Positions 58,735 through 64,000 of a stretch of DNA of 64,000 nt are shown one piece after another. Both the position numbers and the translations under genes were made by a program. Position 1 is the stretch's first letter. Each line of letters opens with the position of its first letter. The notes beneath the pieces are model-generated. The model was not told where the DNA came from and did no database searches. It saw nothing but the letters and a program-made list of their open reading frames with translations. The stretch covers positions 1 through 64,000 of the forward strand of contig JAHQIW010004639.1 in assembly GCA_019055375.1 (NCBI GenBank), given 5' to 3'. The stretch is from Parelaphostrongylus tenuis (lineage: Eukaryota; Nematoda; Chromadorea; Rhabditida; Metastrongylidae).

Positions 58735-59130
58735 TGCATACCCCATAAAGACCACACGACAGTTGGCTCAAATAATGATCATGAGATATATTAAAGTTTG
58801 TGCGTGATCATAATAAAACACTCAAGATAAACGGTATAATACCGCCAAGAGCAATCGATTGTCGAAAATTGGCGATCTCAAGATTTTCCACTTGACGGCG
58901 ATTGTGTAAATCGTTCGTCCTCGCCTACCTCTTCATAGGGGGATGTAGGGAACACCGAAAGAATTGGCCAACACGATAGGGCCGGCCCGACTGACGGGGC
59001 TGCAAGGCCGAAACGTGTGTATCGCAGTGTAAACGAGCCTATAACGAACCACATGACAAGCTGGCTCATATAATAATTACGAGATATATTGAAATTTGAG
59101 CGTGGTCTCAATAAAATACTCAAAATAAAC
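58735..59130. repeat. R1 repeat, inverted arms
   Basis: Contains the ACACGACAGTTGGCTCAAAT edge on the left and ACATGACAAGCTGGCTCATA on the right, with GAGCGTGGTCTCAATAAAAT at the end. It is closely related to the copies at 57.3 and 58.4 kb; the three form a local cluster. Confidence 0.7.
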
Positions 59131-59239
59131 TAAACACTACAGCAAAAGTGCTTTCCAATGCAACTATTCGAACATAAAATTCCCACTCAAAAATCGGCTC
59201 AAATTTCATCGTTACATTACATGACCCGAAATCACATGT

Positions 59240-59335
59240 ACCGCGCTGCGCGGATCCCAGTACTTTTTGCATAAACTGTCTTCTCGCATCTATCATCCAG
59301 GAAGCTCCACAAATTTTTTTTTATAGCGGTAGCTT
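59240..59335 (-). repeat. S1 SINE 3' end
   Basis: On the minus strand the sequence AGTACTGGGATCCGCGCAGC matches the S1 tail; the head is not recognisable. Confidence 0.5.
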
Positions 59336-59934
59336 CGACTATTGCCTGAAGATCTTTTGCTTGTCTTTGTCATGCTTATCGTTGGATTCTGGTCAAATTA
59401 GTTTCGCCTGAAATCCTAAGACAGCCGCACTATAATGTCCACAGGTAGATAAGATGGGGTTAGCTTGCCTGAAATGATTCTGGCAACAATCTTCCAGTAT
59501 TGGAGGATGAAGCGATCCACAGGTACGCAATGCCGTCAAACTAGAGTTTAAGATTGGGCTACCACGAGGCTGTAATTTAACTGCTTAGTATTTCGACGTC
59601 ATCGTGCTTTTCAGTTCAAAGCCGTTCGTGTTCGTGTAGGTAGTCGTAGCTGTCAAGTCGAATCCTCTTCGGTGCAGCACTGCTCGAAAGAAGCATTCCG
59701 ACTAGAAAGTACCTTTTTATACAGAACGGATGTTGCATCATACTGATTGTCAACTGATAACACTATCTTTCCATATCGACAAACCACCAAGTAGCAGCCG
59801 ATATTAGAACAGCTAACAAACGGCGAAAAATGAACATAATCAAATGGAAAAATAAACTAAAGAAATACATTGCTAATTCATATTAAGATCAATTGAAGTC
59901 TATCAGAATTTCTTTATTTTGCACTATCCGCCAC

Positions 59935-60240
59935 CATAAATTACTGTGCGGATTCCAGGACTTCTCTAATTCAAATCGTTTCCTCGTATTCTTCCTCAAC
60001 AAATGCCTTCGATCAATTCAGGATGTTGGTTCGGCTGCTGCTTGAGGATCTTGTCTTCTTTATGACTGCCGCTGAGAAGATTCTCTATGCATTCTTGAGA
60101 ACAGACGAGCTAAAGTTTTCCTTGTTTCGTTCGTTGATTGGTTGTAATAGAGCGCTGCGGAAGGGACTGAACCAGCACCTTACTGTTAACCTCGCTTCAT
60201 GATACTCAGCACCACTAACCACTGCGCTACGTGCCCCATT
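59935..60240 (-). repeat. S1 SINE, full-length copy
   Basis: The minus-strand head GGGGCACGTAGCGCAGTGGT (A box) is followed about 35 nt later by GCTGGTTCAGTCCC (B box). It runs to the S1 tail GTCCTGGAATCCGCACAGTA. The middle block GGCTGCTGCTTGAGGA has a near match at 49.85 kb. Confidence 0.7.
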
Positions 60241-60959
60241 AGTACACTGTTAGGTTACGATTTCCACGTAACGAACGAAATACTATAGCTGTCACTTCGT
60301 CACCCTCTCCTACTGGTTTGATTGAAATGATAAAGAACAAGAAAACTGATGGTTATCCACTTTGCATCAGGTTATCCAAAAATTAACAGACAATTTGCAC
60401 TTTTCTGTTGTACACGTTTTCGCAACAATATTTGAATGCTCCGTAATTACAGAAAGATGGAAAGCTTAGTTTCTCTACTTTCGTAAAGTTTTACTATTTG
60501 AAATGCAAATTATTTTCATTAAACTCAGAGGTTAAGAGTTTCAATCAACAAAGATAATATTTGAAAGTTAGAATTCCAGACGTCAAAACAGTGGTTTCAA
60601 CAGATCTACATTAAGAAGTTCAGACTAGGACACAGTGCAGCGCAGAGCTAGGTACATTAGTAAGAACCAAGGAAGAGTTAACGAACGCAGAGTCTTACGC
60701 TGGTTTGGAAAGCTCTGCCGTAAATAACCCAAGCTTGAGGATGAGAAAGGTCCGAGGGTTTTCATCACTACCGATCGACGAATTAAAAGCTTCCAAACCT
60801 TTCAAAGACCATGAGAGTCATTATGATGCTCACCGAGCGACATCAAATCTCACTCAGCTACTGTGACGGCGGTGTAGCGTCTCGTGGGAAGGCAGGCAGA
60901 TAGTCAGTCACACATGAACGGACATGTAGAGCAGCTTGTCTGACTGTTGCGCAAATGAC

Positions 60960-61610
60960 GGCACGACGCCGCCTACTCATCAATGTTAGCCCTCAAAGTG
61001 CTAAGTGAGTACAAACAAATGTGCTCCAGAACTTGCAGAAAAACTAAGTGTAAAGATGTTGACTGCTCCAAACCGTTTAAAGAAGTTAGGTTTTCGGAAA
61101 ATCTCGATAAACGAATCCTTCACACGTTTAATGATAATAAAAAAAGTCACCGCCTCGAAGTATTGTCAATTTTGCGCAATCACACTGACCCTTTCTTCGA
61201 CCGTATTGTGACGGTGGCAACAAATGCATCCTCTAGGAGAACCGATGACGGTAAGCTCAGCGATTGGACTGCCACAAAGCTCCACAGAAATTCTCTAATT
61301 TTGAAATTGTTCAACAAGAAGATCAGGTTGTAATGATGGTTTGCCACAACAGACTAGGAGAACTGGGTGTAACGATTACGATGGAAAAGTACATCCAGCA
61401 AATGGACAAATGTGTATGAAACTTCAACGGCGACCAGGGAGAGATCAATCATTCTTCACGATAACGCAAGGCCACATGCTGTACTGCCAACGCTGAAGAA
61501 GTTGAGCGAATCATATACGAAACTCTGCCTCATCTACCACAGTCTTCACATCTGTCACCTATCGACTATCATTTATTCAAGCATCTCGATAATTTGTAAT
61601 TAATTTACAA
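60960..61610 (+). mobile_element. Decayed mariner transposase
   Basis: Mariner transposases cut and paste DNA using a DD34D triad. The remnants lie in order but in shifting frames. First comes the N-terminal helix-turn-helix part (LAEKLSVK...LKKLGF). Next is SHRLEVLSILRNHTDPFFDR before IVT, where the family has IVTCDE; here the first catalytic Asp is lost (IVTVAT). Then ILHDNARPHA (second Asp) and finally SPIDYHLFKHLDN (third Asp, 61564-61566), with spacing near 34 residues between the last two. Several frameshifts and a lost catalytic residue make it a dead copy. Exact ends and inverted repeats were not determined. Confidence 0.85.
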
Positions 61611-61889
61611 ACTAAGAAGAAACCGAAATTACCTTCAACCACTTCATTGTCCTCACAACCCCACAGTTTCATGCAACCGAAATACATAAAATTTCTTCTT
61701 GTTGGCAAAGTGTTACTTCCACTTTAGTTGATCCTTCTAAACTTTTCCCTTTTTTACTGTCTAGATGGCAGTACTTCTGACCCGCAATTCGTTTTTCTCC
61801 ATTTTAAGCGGCGTAAGATACTAGTCGCCCAAATCTTTTTGCAATCTCGAGAAAAACGATAGCCTAGCAGTGGCGTTCAACAGGGGCCG

Positions 61890-61975
61890 TTCGTTGTTGA
61901 CTATCGGAGAGTACTGAGCGTGGAGATTAGCTCTTGTCGCGACGAGCATCACAACCACTCGGCCACGGCCTTCAT
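61890..61975 (-). repeat. tRNA-like SINE head
   Basis: On the minus strand, GGCCGTGGCCGAGTGGTTGT is the same A-box region as the S1 copy at 9.1 kb. No clear B box follows. Confidence 0.45.
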
Positions 61976-62016
61976 GGCAAAATGCAGATTCTAAAAATTT
62001 TCACTTCTAATGACAG

Positions 62017-62188
62017 ATTTTATTCTGGACACGTCACGTTAAAAATATGTCTGAAACATGCAATAATTTTCGCACAATTTAGTATGATGCACAAAGGTGA
62101 TATCTTACCGGATAGTACAACGATAACAGTAATAAAAAAGAATCAGCCTATCAACATTAGATTTGAAGGCCGCTTCGCGAGTTCGTAA
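62017..62188 (+). CDS. Candidate exon, possibly arrestin-domain-like
   Basis: After a TAATGACAG acceptor the frame reads FYSGHVTLKICLKHAIIFAQ and on, ending in a TAA. The opening F-Y-S-G..V resembles the start of arrestin-type beta domains, but the rest does not match well and the frame stops after 57 codons. Low confidence. Confidence 0.2.
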
Positions 62189-62334
62189 AAATTCGGTTTT
62201 GTTACCTTACTCACGAGAACACTGTCCATAGTGATGGCATCTATATCTGCTGGGAGTTAGATCCCCATGCAACGTAATTATGGAAATGAACTCTCGAAAA
62301 CACTTTAGCACTTATATCACGACAAAAAAGCATG

Positions 62335-62520
62335 AAGGATAAAGCTCTCGGCGTTGACCACTCCCTAAGTGATGCGCCATGCATTCGATCTCCTCAATCA
62401 TGGTTAGAGGTGATTGAAAGCGTATCTGGTCTGTACAGTGAATCACAGTGCTCACCGATCCATAAAGTTACTGCTGCTACCCTCCTAGACAAGTCTGCCA
62501 CCAAGTCACCGCCCTTAGCG
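62335..62520 (-). repeat. R5 repeat copy
   Basis: The reverse complement contains CAGACTTGTCTAGGAGGGTA, TTTCAATCACCTCTAACCAT and GTCAACGCCGAGAGCTTTAT, matching 50.34 kb. The 64-codon plus-strand frame here is repeat-derived. Confidence 0.6.
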
Positions 62521-63194
62521 GACTGAAAGATACTTGAACTATAAACCACGTGTGTAATTCAGAGCACTTTTGACCGGTCTGGTACGAGCCACTGCAAAGT
62601 TATCACGTTATTCAAGGGAATACCGTACTTGATGAGTATTTGATGAATGAATGAAGAAAGTGAATAACAAATCTTCAAGCGATGGGTGAACCGAAACAGG
62701 ACTTCAACCAATTTTTCAAGGCGAACGATATAATGGAGCAAATAGAAGTGAAAATCGCACAATATTTAGAATCAGGGTTGTCTTTATCATATAGATTGTT
62801 GATGAATTGAAGCGCTAGAAAAAGGGGCCTGTTTTCACGTAGCAACTTGAGCATAAAACTAAAGTCTCGATCTGAAATGGTGCAAACTTATTAGACAATC
62901 AGCAGATGCTTTTAACTTGATTCTAAAAAATTTTGTGACCGTTTTGAGTTTAGCCCCAACAGCACATACAGGAGACCAAAGATTTTCCCACAAAACACAG
63001 ATTCCAAAGTATTGAGAAACCTCTTCTCCCAAGTCAAAATGCAATTCTAAAGTGTGAGAATGAAAATCAGCTTCACTTGATTTCGATATGATATTTGCTT
63101 CACAAATTTAGTTATGTTTTCGAAAAAGGTGAAAAGGGATATTGCATGTCACCCAGAAGCCAATCACTTGAGGAGTAAAATACACTTGATTCAG

Positions 63195-63387
63195 GATCCC
63201 GCCACATTATGACTCTAGTTGGTATACAAGATGGAGTTGAAAACTTTGATTCCTTTATTGGAAAAAGTTTACCAAAGGAATTTCAATCTTTCTCAGCGGT
63301 GATACCTTTGACCGCCCTGAAATCTCTCCTGCGGAAATTGAATACAAATTAGAAGATGATGATCCTCCGTCAGCCACAGAATGTTAA
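63195..63387 (+). CDS. Two 3' exons encoding an acidic C-terminus with a PPxY motif
   Basis: A 27-nt exon (63195-63221, acceptor TTGATTCAG, donor G|GTATAC) reads IPPHYDSS. A 75-nt intron ends in CAATCTTTCTCAG. The last exon, 63297-63387, resumes in phase as GDTFDRPEISPAEIEYKLED and ends DDPPSATEC and TAA. The P-P-H-Y motif could bind a WW domain, as in arrestin-domain and similar adaptor proteins. Phases and intron size agree, but the upstream exons are not identified. Confidence 0.42.
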
Positions 63388-63417
63388 CCAATTTGATTTT
63401 AAAGTTTTTACGACACC

Positions 63418-63502
63418 ATATAATATACACATATACAGCAGATATATATATATAAATATAAATATATATACATCTATGTATTTGTGCATATATACGTGTA
63501 TG
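63418..63502. repeat. Imperfect TATA/TATG microsatellite
   Basis: Degenerate TATATAAATA and CATATATACG units; it creates the 148-codon antisense frame at 63293-63739. Confidence 0.85.
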
Positions 63503-63938
63503 TATGCAGTTAAGGACTATGTACGCAGTATATGCTATACTATAATGGTCAATATCAATTTCCATCAATTTTGTCTTCCCTTTACAAGTATTGCCTTGAT
63601 ATCGTAACTTTCTAACGTTCAAAAAATTAACTTTTTGTGAATAAGCGATTGTCCTAAAAGGCTTCCATTCATACAGTTCATTGTTACAAAATGCAACCAG
63701 TGGTGGAAAGAAAGCGCATCCAGCAACGCGGTCCACCAAATATCGTACGTAGTCAAAATAAAAGTTGAGTCATTCCACATCTTCACAAACAAAGCGGGGA
63801 GAAACACCGAGCCGAATTCAGAGAAGCGACTCAATATTGTCGGCTTACTGGCCAAACCGCCACACCGTGTAGTTCAAGCATGATCGGTTGGGTTGCGTCA
63901 CCAGTTCTACCATAAAATTCATTTCCACAAGAACTTAC

Positions 63939-63965
63939 CTTGAGTACGAAATTACCCATTTCCAT
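63939..63965 (-). CDS. Possible first coding exon of a minus-strand gene
   Basis: An ATG with a good context (AACAAGATGG) opens nine codons, MEMGNFVLK, followed by AAG|GTAAGT, a perfect donor. A TACAG acceptor-like site lies just upstream, so an untranslated exon edge is possible. It exits in phase 0, which fits the first known fos-1 exon at 54176, but the intron would be 9.8 kb. It could belong to any other minus-strand gene. Confidence 0.3.
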
Positions 63966-64000
63966 CTTGTTCAAACACCTGTAGTGTCATCAGAATAATC

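Noticed and set aside
63293..63739. 148-codon minus-strand frame
   Set aside because: Passes through a TATA-type microsatellite giving Tyr-Ile runs, and overlaps the plus-strand exon at 63297.
1..64000. CRISPR arrays, bacterial operons, ribosome binding sites, rRNA, spliced-leader RNA
   Set aside because: No regularly spaced direct repeats, Shine-Dalgarno spaced gene series, rRNA-like blocks or SL1-like sequence were noticed; the DNA is eukaryotic.

Overview
The window looks like nuclear DNA of a nematode, most likely a strongylid-type (clade V) roundworm. It is AT-rich and has no long bacterial-style reading frames. Coding sequence comes in short exons bounded by GT..AG introns, several of only 45-75 nt, with the (T)TTTCAG-type acceptors usual in nematodes. 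Dispersed repeats, mariner relics, tRNA-derived SINE-like elements and (TA)n tracts fill most of the rest. No CRISPR array, rRNA or complete tRNA was seen. The organism call is an inference from exon style and from the one gene I recognise.

The one confidently identified gene is on the minus strand between 54176 and 41226: a Fos-family bZIP transcription factor, orthologous to nematode fos-1. I could join ten exons by splice sites with consistent phase, down to the stop codon; the first exon(s) are missing. Exons 53097-53143 and 50680-50816 have the same entry and exit phases. They therefore look like alternative exons that place different residues directly before the DNA-binding region. Its introns carry repeats and an unrelated 125-codon reading frame.

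Layout. 1-16 kb: scattered candidate exons of unrecognised genes on both strands (about 1.7, 2.1, 5.0-5.9, 8.8, 10.3, 11.9-13.0 and 13.6-15.1 kb). The pair at 5 kb may be related to SMK-1/PP4R3, and the 11.9-12.2 kb gene has the best splice structure. 16-37 kb: mainly repeats, simple-sequence DNA, a GC-rich island, a degenerate tRNA-Gly(GCC), and candidate minus-strand exons at 28 kb and 31 kb. 37-40.5 kb: a two-exon gene on the plus strand whose intron holds a palindromic mariner-derived element, then a 96-codon frame. 41-54 kb: fos-1. 55-64 kb: more repeats, a decayed mariner transposase at 61 kb, and 3' exons of two further plus-strand genes at 58.2 and 63.3 kb.

I see no evidence of a multi-gene system or operon. 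The genes are independent and mostly partial, and every exon model other than fos-1 rests only on reading frame and splice-site consistency.
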